From Branchipolynoe longqiensis (lineage: Eukaryota > Annelida > Polychaeta > Phyllodocida > Polynoidae), in NCBI GenBank assembly GCA_030323885.1, contig CM059186.1, forward strand, positions 24,881,849 to 24,945,848: 64,000 nucleotides of DNA, given 5' to 3'. This document shows positions 63,958 through 64,000 of this stretch, in pieces (the first letter of the stretch is position 1; the number at the start of each line of letters is the position of its first letter). The notes beneath the pieces were generated by a model. The model saw nothing but the letters and a program-made list of their open reading frames with translations, did no database searches and was not told the origin of the DNA. The position numbers and the translations under genes were made by a program.

Positions 63958-64000
63958 GACCAGAAGGGGTGGCCGAATTAGTTGAGCATCCATCTCCTGC
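63958..64000 (+). mobile_element. SINE-1 head at window end
   Basis: CGACCAGAAGGGGTGGCCGAATTAGTTGAGCATCCATCTCC is the beginning of a type A SINE-1 cut by the window edge. Confidence 0.8.

Overview
This is a eukaryotic, almost certainly animal, genomic window made nearly entirely of repeats. It holds no bacterial-style gene order, no CRISPR array and no multi-exon host gene that I can recognise. One 500-bp run of N (10760-11259) marks a scaffold gap. A SINE at 43814-44117 (and 608-770) has a 3' body like the conserved-domain tRNA SINEs common in mollusc and other lophotrochozoan genomes. My guess is therefore a marine invertebrate, perhaps lophotrochozoan, but this is inference only.

Protein-coding content is transposon-derived. 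(1) A DIRS-type tyrosine-recombinase retrotransposon on + (about 11.4-16.4 kb) has a gag-like ORF, an RT/RNase H ORF and a tyrosine recombinase ORF, followed by a perfect 91-bp inverted repeat. (2) A 5'-truncated RTE-like LINE lies on - (28.0-30.66 kb). (3) A decayed RNase H-bearing LINE lies on - (57.1-58.9 kb), with 3' fragments at 45.1 and 62.8 kb. Both better-preserved elements (1 and 2) are interrupted by about 200 bp containing only A and C on the + strand (13084-13288 and 29690-29882). The two islands share a long identical stretch near one end and look like one recurring insertion or one recurring assembly artefact. This is the oddest signal in the window.

The rest is dominated by about 30 copies or fragments of one tRNA-derived SINE family (about 320-345 bp, here SINE-1), several with clear target-site duplications (TSDs), plus two other SINE types. 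At least a dozen non-autonomous terminal-inverted-repeat (TIR) DNA elements are present. They include a TTAA-target MITE family (36.8, 43.4, 47.0, 60.4 kb), giant hairpin elements (21.2 and 59.4 kb), a pogo-like MITE (36.1 kb), and a set sharing ends like (A)GGCCC(T/A)GTCACAC whose interiors are built from different short repeated words (5.35, 20.4, 23.8, 62.0, 63.0, 63.5 kb; perhaps 21.9 kb). Nested insertions give a relative order in several places.

Minisatellites fill much of the remainder: GT-rich about 33 bp (3.2-4.8 kb), 42 bp (19 kb), 51 bp (31-32.8 kb), 39 bp (39.6 kb), 11 bp (40.6 kb), 18 bp (42.4 kb), 54 bp (49.4-51.3 kb) and 43 bp (54.1-54.8 kb), together with long polypurine/polypyrimidine tracts. 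Many long open frames here are by-products of these repeats and are not listed as genes.
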